NCBI GenBank assembly: GCA_028285035.1
Contig: JANQQF010000158.1
Span: forward strand, 1-47,031
Origin: Phycisphaerae bacterium
GTDB lineage: Bacteria > Chloroflexota > Anaerolineae > 4572-78 > J111
Length of the DNA: 47,031 nt
Direction: 5' to 3'
Every line of letters starts with the position of its first letter. Position 1 is the first letter of the stretch. Shown here piece by piece: positions 8,885 to 17,190 of the stretch. Both the position numbers and the translations under genes were made by a program. A model generated the notes under the pieces. It was not told the origin of the DNA, did not search any database, and was given only the letters and a program-made list of their open reading frames with translations.

Positions 8885-10103
8885 ACGAATCCCTCTTTTT
8901 GCCTTACTGACAGCCAGTTTTATCTCGATTACGGGGGATACGCTGGCTTCTCTGGCCATCCCTTGGTTTGTTCTACAGACAACTGGCAGTCCAGCCCAAG
9001 CGGGTCTGACCGCCTTCTTCTCCATTTTGCCTATTGTGTTGGCTACCTTTTTTGGCGGGGTGATTGTTGATCGCGTGGGCTATAAACCCATCAGCTTAAT
9101 TGCCGATTTAGCCAGCGGGCTAACCATCGCTTTGATTCCGTTACTGCACACGACAATTGGGCTTGAATTTTGGCAGTTACTGTTGCTTGTCTTTCTTGGT
9201 AATTTATTCGATGCCCCCGGTGCAACAGCCCGAAGTGCCTTATTGCCTGATTTAGCTGCGCAGGCCGAGCTGCCGCTCGAACAGGCGACGACGTGGCAGG
9301 ATGGAGTCTCCCGTGCGACGCGAATGATTGGGGCACCGTTGGGCGGGGTGTTGATTGCTAGTTTAGGACCAATTTTGGTCTTGTGGCTAGATGCTATTTC
9401 GTTTTTTGTGTCGTTACTTTTGATTGCACTTGCTGTACATCAGCCTAATGTTGACCGGGCTAAAGATGAGACTGCCTCATCCAGTTATCTGACTGATTTG
9501 TGGGTAGGACTTCATTTTATCCTGCGTCATCGTTTGATTTTGAGCCTGATCATTACAGTTACCATTACCAATATGTTGGACGGTGGCTTGAGCTTGGTGA
9601 TTTTGCCCGTCTACGCCCAGCAAATTTATGGCGAAACGCAGGGGGCTATCCAGCTTGGTCTGATCATTGGAGTGTCGGGCGGGGCGGCTTTATTAGGCAC
9701 GTTGATGATGGGGCTAATCGGGCATCGTTACTCACGGCGGTGGTTACTGATAGGTGCTTTTATCATTGTTTCATTGCGTTGGTTTCTGCTGGCCTACTTT
9801 CCTGTATTTTGGCTGCTATTGACCCTCCTCGGCCTACTCTCGTTAGCGATTGGCCCCCTCAATCCCATCCTTTCTACTGTTTTCTACGAGCGCATACCAA
9901 CTGACATTCGGGCCAGAGTGCTGGGCACGATTACCGCTGCTGTCTTGGTTACCACCCCGTTGGGTGGTTTGAGCGCGGGCTTTCTGTTGGAGACTATAGG
10001 GTTGCAGTCGACTTTATTGTTATTCGGTATTTTGTATTTGATTGTTACCGCTCAACTTGCTGTTAATCCTGCGTTGCGAGGGATGGATGATGCTTTTAGT
10101 TAA
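8877..10103 (+). CDS. Major facilitator superfamily transporter (drug-efflux-like)
   Basis: A 408-residue, mostly hydrophobic protein with about 12 predicted membrane helices. An early SITGDTLASLAIPWFVLQTT segment and the loop GGVIVDRVGYKP between TM2 and TM3 (an MFS motif A variant) fit the MefA-like branch of MFS exporters. The ATG at 8877 overlaps the sigma-factor stop (8882-8884); an in-frame upstream start at 8805 would only add residues shadowing the sigma gene. The overlap suggests the transporter is co-expressed with the sigma factor and may be part of its response. The substrate cannot be inferred. Its stop overlaps by 4 bases the stop of the convergent nucleotidyltransferase-like gene. 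Confidence 0.88.
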   Translation: MNKRIPLFALLTASFISITGDTLASLAIPWFVLQTTGSPAQAGLTAFFSILPIVLATFFGGVIVDRVGYKPISLIADLASGLTIALIPLLHTTIGLEFWQLLLLVFLGNLFDAPGATARSALLPDLAAQAELPLEQATTWQDGVSRATRMIGAPLGGVLIASLGPILVLWLDAISFFVSLLLIALAVHQPNVDRAKDETASSSYLTDLWVGLHFILRHRLILSLIITVTITNMLDGGLSLVILPVYAQQIYGETQGAIQLGLIIGVSGGAALLGTLMMGLIGHRYSRRWLLIGAFIIVSLRWFLLAYFPVFWLLLTLLGLLSLAIGPLNPILSTVFYERIPTDIRARVLGTITAAVLVTTPLGGLSAGFLLETIGLQSTLLLFGILYLIVTAQLAVNPALRGMDDAFS

Positions 10104-10642
10104 GGGATTTCAACCAACTCCGTTCTCCCCACCGGATCAATGCCCTGCTCTAGTAAACGGACAGCTGCTTGAACAGCAAAACATTTATCACTGGAGTGAA
10201 TGCTGCTATAAAGTCCAAGTAGAAATTTCGGCTCAATAATCTGCCACCCTTCAATCTCACGATAGGGGACATCATTCCTGACAAAGAAATCAATCGTGAT
10301 TTTGACTGGTGGGTGGTCATCCTCTTCCACATATTTGGCATAGCGTCGGAAATCTTCCTCACTGGGCAGCTTATCATACTTGGTCCAGACTTTTTCAAAT
10401 CCGCGACTCTTGAGGATAGCCACAACCATAGGCACATTGGTCGGCTGAACAAACAGGTCGATGTCTTTGTGGTCGTGGGCGTGTTTATACTCCGTATGCC
10501 CAACCGGAGACATAAAATGCCAAGCCCAGCCGCCAGAGATGATAACGTAAGGCTTAACGGCCTCTAATTCAGCCAAGCAAACATCAATGCGATGTTGCGA
10601 CCACAGTTCACCGTATCTGTTTTTGTTGTGTGGGGTACTCAT
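10100..10642 (-). CDS. Nucleotidyltransferase-superfamily protein
   Basis: A 180-residue protein. The segment YVIISGGWAWHFMSP, followed about 20 residues later by HKDIDLFV, matches the G-G...D-x-D pattern of the pol-beta-like nucleotidyltransferase fold, as in small aminoglycoside nucleotidyltransferases and stand-alone NTase domains. A third acidic residue may be supplied by KITIDFFV. The ATG at 10642 is chosen because AGGAG lies 8 bases upstream; a TTG eight codons earlier is open but has no ribosome site. No HEPN or antitoxin partner is adjacent, so it does not look like a MNT/HEPN pair. The substrate is unknown. Confidence 0.65.
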   Translation of the reverse strand: MSTPHNKNRYGELWSQHRIDVCLAELEAVKPYVIISGGWAWHFMSPVGHTEYKHAHDHKDIDLFVQPTNVPMVVAILKSRGFEKVWTKYDKLPSEEDFRRYAKYVEEDDHPPVKITIDFFVRNDVPYREIEGWQIIEPKFLLGLYSSIHSSDKCFAVQAAVRLLEQGIDPVGRTELVEIP

Positions 10643-10836
10643 CAAAATTCTCCTGTCTACCGACAATAAATATCTCTTAGTGGATTCTATCTAATAACCA
10701 CATCTCACCAAATCGTTCATTGAAAATACTGAATGAGGTCAAATTATAGACGACCAAATAAAATTTGGCATCCCCTCAAAAGATGGTTACCATCATAGGG
10801 CCTTTATCCAAAACGAGTTTTTTGGGGAATAACTTA

Positions 10837-12891
10837 ATGAAAACATTTTACGAACTACGTGTCATAATTGTTACTCTACTATTTATATTACTTGGACCGC
10901 GGGCAACCCAGAGTTTGGCTCAATCAACAGATAACTTTATATACCTTCCGATAATTTTTACCTCAGGTTCTGGAGACGTTGATCTACCACCAGTAGGTTT
11001 TATAGAATACATTGAAGAGAATGTTGAGGCGGGGGTCTGGTCTTCGTTTGAAGAGGGAGTCATTCAAATCCTGCAACTTGTTGTTGGAGAGGAAAATAGT
11101 GAGAACCTGCCCGGCGTGAATCAAGTCATCTTTGATGAAATTACTGAGGTCGTGGAACGGGCCTATGCTTATGAAGCAAATGGTACGGATCCAGCCTTGA
11201 AAAGTGAGATGACTCGTTTGTTGGAAATTCTTTTCCCGCCGGAGGAAAATCTCGATTTATATGCTGTGTCGGCTGATTCGATCAGTAATTTAATCTTATC
11301 CAGAGAAAATGGTGCGAATTGTCGAGAATTGTGGAAACAAGGATTGCCAAATAATGTTGCTGTCCCGCCTACCTGTCTTATTTTTGAGGAAAGGGTCGTC
11401 GAAGGAGTGGCAGTGAAGGTTTATTTTTGGGCTGATTGGAAAGATGATCCTATCCGTAAACCCTTCTTTCAAGCAGCTATTGAAGCGTTAGAAGATAGTG
11501 TGAAGACATATAAAAAGTATGCGCCAGATAATATGCCTGATATGACGCTCATTATGTCCAATTTAAGTGATCCGATAAAGCCAAGTACATATGCTGCCAC
11601 ACTATACTCTGCAATCTTGGATTTTGGGTATAATTCCTGCCCTATTATAACCTATCAATTGTCGACCTCTTTTTCGCTTGACCAATTTAAACAGCTCGTA
11701 GCTCATGAAGCGTTTCACTGTGTCCAGGGGCAAATATTACCGGATCAGATGAAAGCTGGCTCTAAGGGTTGGTGGTCAGAAGGAACTGCAAATTACTTTA
11801 GTAACGTTGTCTATCCTAATGCTAATTTAGAGCAGGATTTGTTTCTTAATAAATTCCACCAAAAATCAGCTGAATCCTCGTTACAAGATATGTCTTATGA
11901 GACCTTTGTCTTTTTTCAATATCTGGCAAACCACTATGGCGATGATCAGGAAATTATAAATATCCTTAAAACGATGCCAACGGCCACAAGCAGTACGCAT
12001 GTTGATCAGGCTCAGAAATTGGCAGAAGTCGATCAAATGGATGAGATTTTCCATCAATTTGGCCGAGATTATTTTGATGGCAAGATCAAGGATACTGATG
12101 GCACTTTTATTCCTTCTGATACATTACCGATGAAATATACCGGTAAGACCCCGTTTCTTGAATTTGCCAACGTGGGAGACTCGCGCGAAAAAGGAGCCTA
12201 TATTTTTATCTTAGCCCGCTATGAGTTGGATTATGAAGAACGTAAACGGTTTACCCAAACATTTGAGGTAAAGCATGCCACTCACTCGATAAAACAGCTT
12301 CGAGACAACAATTTTCTAGCTGAATGGCCTTGGCAAACACTTGGAAATACAGTTGTTACAGGTTGTCAAGACCCCACAGAATACTTTCTTCTGATCACCT
12401 CAACTGATATACCCAATAAAGATATCAAGCACTTAAAAAATAAAATTGACAAAGTTGATAATCGACCCTGTAGCTGTTATTTTGAGGCGGCGCTTACGGG
12501 AGCAGCCGGCGGATTCTATATCAGCCCCGCTTACTATACAACCGATATCAACTTCCCTCTTGAAGTACAAGCACAGAATTTTGAGACATTAGTTGGGAGC
12601 AATTTCTCGCTTTCACCATATACCGTGGGACAAAAGGGCAATTTTCCGCTTCATAACTTTGCCCTCGCAGACAACTCACGTGGTCTTATTGTGGGGATGT
12701 CGGTGCCAGAAAGTATCGGGAGTGGGACCGTAACCATTGATGAGAGTAACGAATGGATTGAGGGGAATATTGTAGGGACGCTGGAACTTGAGTCTGATGA
12801 TGAAGGCGGTGTAGTGTCATTACAAGCCCAATTCCGTGCCCCTCGTTTTCTGAGTGACGGTGCCCAGCAGTGTGATTTAGAGTGGGAGTAA
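10837..12891 (+). CDS. Secreted protein with HExxH metallopeptidase-like motif
   Basis: A 684-residue exported protein. Residues 1-29 form a signal peptide (hydrophobic core VIIVTLLFILLG, cleavage probably after SLA). In the middle, VAHEAFHCVQGQ gives an HExxH zinc motif (H290, E291, H294), and WWSEGTANYFS 20 residues on supplies a candidate third ligand E315. This is the spacing expected of gluzincin-type peptidases. The C-terminal third (about 560-684) is likely a beta-rich domain. The ATG at 10837 is preceded by GGGGA and begins directly at the signal peptide; the open frame extends 24 codons upstream but would give a non-canonical N-terminus. No peptidase family is named because sequence outside the motif is unfamiliar. 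A catalytically inactive relative is possible. Confidence 0.65.
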   Translation: MKTFYELRVIIVTLLFILLGPRATQSLAQSTDNFIYLPIIFTSGSGDVDLPPVGFIEYIEENVEAGVWSSFEEGVIQILQLVVGEENSENLPGVNQVIFDEITEVVERAYAYEANGTDPALKSEMTRLLEILFPPEENLDLYAVSADSISNLILSRENGANCRELWKQGLPNNVAVPPTCLIFEERVVEGVAVKVYFWADWKDDPIRKPFFQAAIEALEDSVKTYKKYAPDNMPDMTLIMSNLSDPIKPSTYAATLYSAILDFGYNSCPIITYQLSTSFSLDQFKQLVAHEAFHCVQGQILPDQMKAGSKGWWSEGTANYFSNVVYPNANLEQDLFLNKFHQKSAESSLQDMSYETFVFFQYLANHYGDDQEIINILKTMPTATSSTHVDQAQKLAEVDQMDEIFHQFGRDYFDGKIKDTDGTFIPSDTLPMKYTGKTPFLEFANVGDSREKGAYIFILARYELDYEERKRFTQTFEVKHATHSIKQLRDNNFLAEWPWQTLGNTVVTGCQDPTEYFLLITSTDIPNKDIKHLKNKIDKVDNRPCSCYFEAALTGAAGGFYISPAYYTTDINFPLEVQAQNFETLVGSNFSLSPYTVGQKGNFPLHNFALADNSRGLIVGMSVPESIGSGTVTIDESNEWIEGNIVGTLELESDDEGGVVSLQAQFRAPRFLSDGAQQCDLEWE

Positions 12892-12934
12892 AAATTTGGT
12901 CCGAGGCACATTCGGCGCATCTCGGACCAAATTT
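12892..12934. terminator. Bidirectional hairpin terminator between convergent genes
   Basis: Perfect 14-bp inverted repeat: AAATTTGGTCCGAG at 12892-12905 and its complement at 12921-12934, with a 15-base loop. It begins right after the stop of the plus-strand gene and lies 20 bases from the stop of the minus-strand gene, so it can serve both. The A/T ends provide short U-runs in either direction. Confidence 0.8.
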
Positions 12935-12954
12935 GATATTAGACCTATTTGACT

Positions 12955-15270
12955 TTATTGTCGTACTAAAGGCACCAACAGCGCATTAGGTCGCTGATTA
13001 GGATCGCTCAAGAAGGTGCCATCAATGGGACGAGCACCAAAGAAGAGATAGTTATCAAGAGCAAGAAGGGTTTCATACTCTTCGGTAATCTGGTTGGGGG
13101 CGACCCCCATCAAGGTACAGCCGGTTTCGGTGATCAATTGCTCAACGCCGACCTCCCAGGTCGTGGTCCCACAATCGCCATCCCCAGCACTATTCAAGAA
13201 GCCAGCCAAATCAGCCACATCTGGGGTGATTCTGACTTGATCGATGGTCAAGTTGACCTGAGATGCTCCAGGCGCGGCAGCCGACTCGCCGACAATTTCG
13301 GTGACGCCGTCAAAGTGGAAGGTCAAGCTTGGTTGGGTGCAGGCGGCATCGTTGAAGTATTGGAATTCGATGTTGACCTCATCCCCGCTAAATACGATGT
13401 CGCGGGTGAGATAGTTTGGGGCTAACCCGTCGGCACTTTGGGCGGGTCGCACCTCACAATTTGAGACCGACTGCCAGCTACCGGCAATATTCGCCGCGTC
13501 ACCGATCAGATCAACCCCTGCTCGGACCAATGGGGTGAGCAGGGCTGTTGAGCGCTTGTCAGGAGTATCCAAGAAGGTGCCATTAATCGGGCGAGCGGCG
13601 AAGGCCAGGAAATCAGCATATTGGTAGAAGGTTTCATATTCTTGGGTGATGTTGTTGGCGGGGAGGCCCATCAACGAACAGCCCGTGGCGGTGATGTCTT
13701 GCTCGACGCCGACTTCCCAAGTGGCTGTGCCGCAGTCGTCATTGCCGACGCTGTTGAAAAAGCCGGCTAGGTCAGCCACGTCCGGCGTGATGCCTACTTG
13801 ATCAATGGTGATGTTGCCCTGTACGGCGTCTGCTGCCGCATCGGATGGGCCAAGTAACTCGTATGTGCCCCCGAAATACCAGCTAAATGTTGGTTCAGCA
13901 CAAGCGGCATCGGCAAAGTTGTGGAAACGGATGTCAATCTGGCCGCCGCTGAAGCTGATGTCGCGGGTGATGTAGAGCGGGGTGCCATCAAAGTTGGGGC
14001 GGACCTCACAAGCAATGCTGGCCCAATCGCCAGCTACAACATCAGTTGTGTCAACAGCTAAATCACCGGGAATTTCAAAGATGGTGAACGGTGCCGTTGG
14101 CTCATATCTCTTATTGAACAGGGCTTGGATAATTTGCCCATCAGCGGCGTAGATCGTGCCGCTATCATAATCCAGCCCGGTGACACCGACCGCACTAGTG
14201 AAAACAACTTCAGTCTGGACGGTCTGATCATCGATCACAACTGCTTTCACAACTTGGCTTTGGAAGGCGGCGAAATCGAAGGCTGCCCCATACATCGTCC
14301 CATTTCCAGCCCAAACAAAACCGTCGAAGCCGAGACCAGGTAGCTCATTGCCATCAACGTCAAGCAAGGTTTGTTGCACCGGTGTGCCTGCTGCGCCATC
14401 CGCGTTGATTGGGATGCGATAGAGCGGCCCACCGGCACTGGCGTACAGGTTGTCAGCCCCATCCCAAATTAGACCACCAACGCCAAAGCCTGACTCATTC
14501 TCCCAGGCTGGATCATCGGCCCAAGTGATGGCCTCGCCTGTAATCCGATCGATCTTCACGATACTCGCATTGGTGCCGACATCACTGAGATAAATGTTGC
14601 CTTCCGCATCGGTCAAAATTGAGTTACAAGCCGTCCCTTCCGGCAGATCCCAACTCTCGACAATCGCTCCGGTGCTGGGATTAATGGCCCGAGCGCTGTT
14701 GATCTCAGTTTGAAGGCCTGGCACAAAGTTCTTGTTTCCACAGGCCAGCAGGACGTCATTCGCATTGTCATACCACAAGCCCCAGCCGGCGATAACGCCA
14801 TCAGTACCAGTCTCAACTAATGGTTCGGTTGCGCCAGTGGCTAGATTGATTTTTTGGACTTCCCCAGTGAAAAAGGCGGACACATAAGCGTAGCCATCGT
14901 GAACTGCGACCGACTCAGGGAAGAATTGATCCCCAGGGGCTGCGATGCCAGTGCTTGTTACTGTCCCGGATGTAGGAATCCAGATTTGCTGACCCACCTC
15001 GATCAAATTGGGATCATCAATCGTGGCAAAACTGTCATCTTCAGCCGCTTTTGTGTTGGTTGCCTCAACAATTAGATCAAACGCTAAAGAATCACTCAGA
15101 AATTTGTCTGCAATTTTGCTCAACCAATCATCAGCCTGAACAACATAGGCTTGCCCGTCAGGGGCTTGCAACGCAGGGGCCGCACTCACCGACTGATTGC
15201 TATTCATCATCAAACTCACTGTTGCCATCAACACGGCAACAACGCCAAACAAAAATATCATTCTTTTCAT
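12955..15270 (-). CDS. Secreted LysM + beta-propeller protein with two APCDD1-like domains
   Basis: About 771 residues. Order: signal peptide (1-30), LysM domain (about 42-98, from AYVVQADDWLSKIADKFL to GQQIWIP), a SMP-30/NHL-like beta-propeller (about 110-405), then two tandem ~180-residue domains (about 412-585 and 590-770). Each tandem domain begins GxWxSxxCEVRP, continues with (I/L)TRDIxFSG and DAAC, then ITPDVADLAGF, CGTxTWEVGVEQ, GCxLMG and E-Y-E-T, and ends with RPIDGTF...P-x-R...LVPLVR. This is the order of motifs in the animal Wnt antagonist APCDD1 (CEVRP, LTR, CG-x-W-x-VG-x-QD, GC-x-x-LG, EYE, RPSDG, PLV). The function is probably extracellular binding of a ligand or lipid (inference). 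Start 15270 is chosen for GAGGA at proper spacing; an upstream ATG at 15288 lacks one. Confidence 0.8.
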   Translation of the reverse strand: MKRMIFLFGVVAVLMATVSLMMNSNQSVSAAPALQAPDGQAYVVQADDWLSKIADKFLSDSLAFDLIVEATNTKAAEDDSFATIDDPNLIEVGQQIWIPTSGTVTSTGIAAPGDQFFPESVAVHDGYAYVSAFFTGEVQKINLATGATEPLVETGTDGVIAGWGLWYDNANDVLLACGNKNFVPGLQTEINSARAINPSTGAIVESWDLPEGTACNSILTDAEGNIYLSDVGTNASIVKIDRITGEAITWADDPAWENESGFGVGGLIWDGADNLYASAGGPLYRIPINADGAAGTPVQQTLLDVDGNELPGLGFDGFVWAGNGTMYGAAFDFAAFQSQVVKAVVIDDQTVQTEVVFTSAVGVTGLDYDSGTIYAADGQIIQALFNKRYEPTAPFTIFEIPGDLAVDTTDVVAGDWASIACEVRPNFDGTPLYITRDISFSGGQIDIRFHNFADAACAEPTFSWYFGGTYELLGPSDAAADAVQGNITIDQVGITPDVADLAGFFNSVGNDDCGTATWEVGVEQDITATGCSLMGLPANNITQEYETFYQYADFLAFAARPINGTFLDTPDKRSTALLTPLVRAGVDLIGDAANIAGSWQSVSNCEVRPAQSADGLAPNYLTRDIVFSGDEVNIEFQYFNDAACTQPSLTFHFDGVTEIVGESAAAPGASQVNLTIDQVRITPDVADLAGFLNSAGDGDCGTTTWEVGVEQLITETGCTLMGVAPNQITEEYETLLALDNYLFFGARPIDGTFLSDPNQRPNALLVPLVRQ

Positions 15271-15380
15271 CGAAATTTTCCTCATCATTTATGGTATAAA
15301 GTTGGATGGCCATCTGATGTGAGTACTTTATAAAAAAAGGAGGAAAAGATGAAGGTTAAAATTATGCCTAGATAGGACAG

Positions 15381-15400
15381 ATTCATTCATTCATTCATTC
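15381..15400. repeat. (ATTC)5 tetranucleotide microsatellite
   Basis: Five perfect ATTC units. Read on the minus strand, the AraC gene ends inside the tract: its last codons and TGA stop (15391-15393) are built from GAAT units. Changes in unit number downstream of the stop leave the protein unchanged. Confidence 0.9.
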
Positions 15401-16248
15401 AGCAAAGAATGACGGAAATTTTGTGGGGACTCGCCCGCCAGTCGTTTAAACCAATGCCCAAATTGGGAGGGGGTGTTAAAGGCGAGCTTACTGGCAATGT
15501 CGGCGACCGGATCGGACGAGTAGACCAGCAGACGTTTGGCCTCAAGCAAGAGGCGCTCGTGCAACATTTGGCCGGGTGGGGTGCCCGTCGTTTGGCGCAC
15601 CGTCCGCACGAGATGGTTGCTGGTCACGCCCAGCATATCGGCGTACTCATTGACCGATAGCCGTTCTTGATAATGAATTTCGATCGCTTGGCGGAAGGAC
15701 TTGGTTAAGGCCCGGGCTGGAGTCATTGGCTCGAGGGGCAGGGTGGTGTGATGCACCCGTTTGATCTCAAGTAAAATTGTGGTCAAATACGACAGCAGGA
15801 GACCTATTTCATTGGGGCCAAGCTCTTCAAACCGTTGTCTAATCGTCCCAAATAGACTATTTAACAACGGTTGCTCTGCTTCGGCGACGGTTAAAAGTGG
15901 AACAGCCCCAATCTCGAGAAAGGCGAGATCATTCAAAAAATGTTGAGACGACCCGCCCAGTTCAAAGAGTTCAGCTTGAAATCCTAGAACAAACAAATCG
16001 GCCTCAGGCCACTCAACAGCCAACTGATGGAGTTGCCCCGGCAAAACAAAGGTCAGGGTACCCGCCGTGATATCGTAGGTCTGAAAATCGATCATAATGC
16101 TGGCCCGACCTTTGGCCAGCCACGTCAACTCATAATTTGAGTGGCGATGCAATCGGCCTCGGTCGTCCTGTGGCTGGGCTGTGGGTCTGCCCACATATAA
16201 TTTTAGGCTTGGATATTCAACCGTTGGGTGTTGATCGGACACAGGCAT
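15391..16248 (-). CDS. AraC-family transcriptional regulator (copy 1)
   Basis: A 285-residue regulator. The N-terminal cupin-like sensing domain (about 15-110) includes LHRHSNYELTWLAKGRA and FVLPGQLHQL. The C-terminal pair of AraC helix-turn-helix motifs (about 185-283) includes LSVNEYADMLGVTSNHLVRT and VADIASKLAFNTPSQFGHWF. It shares this layout and many phrases (VTxNHLV, LLLEAKRLLV, FxxPSQFG.WF) with two other AraC genes at 34928-35836 and 36195-37058, so the three are paralogues. The ATG is preceded by GGAGA. It is divergent from the TetR gene. It may regulate the LysM/APCDD1 gene or others nearby, but no operator was identified. The ligand is unknown. Confidence 0.88.
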   Translation of the reverse strand: MPVSDQHPTVEYPSLKLYVGRPTAQPQDDRGRLHRHSNYELTWLAKGRASIMIDFQTYDITAGTLTFVLPGQLHQLAVEWPEADLFVLGFQAELFELGGSSQHFLNDLAFLEIGAVPLLTVAEAEQPLLNSLFGTIRQRFEELGPNEIGLLLSYLTTILLEIKRVHHTTLPLEPMTPARALTKSFRQAIEIHYQERLSVNEYADMLGVTSNHLVRTVRQTTGTPPGQMLHERLLLEAKRLLVYSSDPVADIASKLAFNTPSQFGHWFKRLAGESPQNFRHSLLNE

Positions 16249-16306
16249 AAATCTCCATCATTGAGACTGTGATTATAAGCGAAAGTCATCGATTCTTTAA
16301 AATTGC

Positions 16307-16335
16307 TTGACAAATGAAAATATCTGTGGTAATAT
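16307..16335 (+). promoter_or_regulatory. Consensus sigma-70-type promoter for the TetR gene
   Basis: TTGACA at 16307-16312 and TAATAT at 16330-16335 are spaced by exactly 17 bases. The operator-like 16-mer begins at the next base, so a bound repressor would cover the start of transcription. Confidence 0.75.
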
Positions 16336-16351
16336 TGCACCAATCGTTACA
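16336..16351. promoter_or_regulatory. Candidate TetR operator O1
   Basis: TGCACCAATCGTTACA is an imperfect palindrome directly downstream of the -10 box. It matches two further 16-mers at 16978 and 17119 (pattern TGyACyrATyGkTrCr), fitting autorepression by the adjacent TetR protein. Confidence 0.55.
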
Positions 16352-16376
16352 AAAACATGTTTGGACACTATACAAA

Positions 16377-16958
16377 ATGGCTCGGCAAAAGGAATTTGAT
16401 CAAGATAAAGCCTTGGAAAAGGCAATGACCCTCTTTTGGGAAAAGGGGTATGAAGCAACCTCCATCCAGGATTTGGTTGAGCATCTTGGTATTGGTCGGC
16501 GCAGTTTGTATGATACTTTTAAGAGTAAGCATGATTTATTCATAGCCGCGTTAGATCGTTACAAAGAAATGACGGATGATCCGCCAACGGCCCCGGACGA
16601 ACAAGTCGAGTCGCCAAAAGCTCAAATCCGCGCCATCTTTAATGATTTTGTGAATGAGGCGGTAGGCGATACACAACGGTTGGGTTGTTTTCTAGTCAAC
16701 TCGGCGGTTGAACTAGCCGGGCAGGATGATGCAGTGACCGTACGGGCTAGAGAAGCTGCTCAACGGTTGGAGTACAAGTTTCATCGCCTACTCCATCAAG
16801 CCCAACAGACTGGAGAGGTGAGCATGGACCACGATATCCAAGAGGTCGCTCAATATTTAACAAATGGTGTATTTGGCATTCGGGTGATGGCAAAAATGAA
16901 TCCCGATCGCCAAACCTTAACAAATGTGGTTAATCTAACACTCGCTACCTTAGATTGA
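16377..16958 (+). CDS. TetR/AcrR-family transcriptional regulator
   Basis: A 193-residue repressor. The N-terminal TetR HTH (about 5-50) reads KALEKAMTLFWEKGYEATS then IQDLVEHLGIGRRSLYDTF and KSKHDLF. The C-terminal ligand-binding helices (about 60-193) include RLGCFLVNSAVEL, typical of AcrR-like members that regulate oxidoreductases or efflux. The ATG at 16377 gives the canonical start MARQKEFD; the frame stays open for 21 more codons upstream, but these overlap the consensus promoter and cannot be translated from it. The SDR gene lies 232 bases downstream in the same direction, with two operator-like sites between. The usual regime is derepression of the neighbouring enzyme by a small molecule. 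Confidence 0.9.
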   Translation: MARQKEFDQDKALEKAMTLFWEKGYEATSIQDLVEHLGIGRRSLYDTFKSKHDLFIAALDRYKEMTDDPPTAPDEQVESPKAQIRAIFNDFVNEAVGDTQRLGCFLVNSAVELAGQDDAVTVRAREAAQRLEYKFHRLLHQAQQTGEVSMDHDIQEVAQYLTNGVFGIRVMAKMNPDRQTLTNVVNLTLATLD

Positions 16959-16977
16959 TATTTTTTTGTCTGTATTC

Positions 16978-16993
16978 TGCACCGATTGGTGCG
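16978..16993. promoter_or_regulatory. Candidate TetR operator O2, within a hairpin
   Basis: TGCACCGATTGGTGCG is the most symmetric of the three related 16-mers (GCACC-gatt-GGTGC). It sits inside a longer inverted repeat bounded by CTGTAT and ATACAG just after the TetR stop, so it could alternatively be the stem of a weak terminator. Confidence 0.45.
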
Positions 16994-17118
16994 GATACAG
17001 GTAAGGAATGATCCGGCGGGATACTCTATAGCGTGTGTTGTAAAAAATTTTGGTTTCAGAGTTGAGTTACTGAAAAATTTGAAGCAGTTGATTCAACTCT
17101 ATTTTTATAAATTTGTTT

Positions 17119-17134
17119 TGTACTGATCGTTGCG
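17119..17134. promoter_or_regulatory. Candidate TetR operator O3 upstream of the SDR gene
   Basis: TGTACTGATCGTTGCG lies 57 bases before the SDR start, just after an AT-rich stretch (atttttataaattt) that could hold the -10 element. It shares the core of the site in the TetR promoter. Confidence 0.5.
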
Positions 17135-17190
17135 GATAAGATGGCGATCATATCTTAATCAAACTCATTTTTATCAACAGGAGACAAATC

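Noticed and set aside
10100..10642. Nucleotidyltransferase as half of a MNT/HEPN toxin-antitoxin pair
   Set aside because: No HEPN gene lies beside it; both neighbours are a transporter and a secreted protein.
15381..15400. (ATTC)5 tract as a phase-variation switch for AraC copy 1
   Set aside because: The TGA stop occurs at the first units; extra or missing units beyond it do not change the reading frame of the gene.
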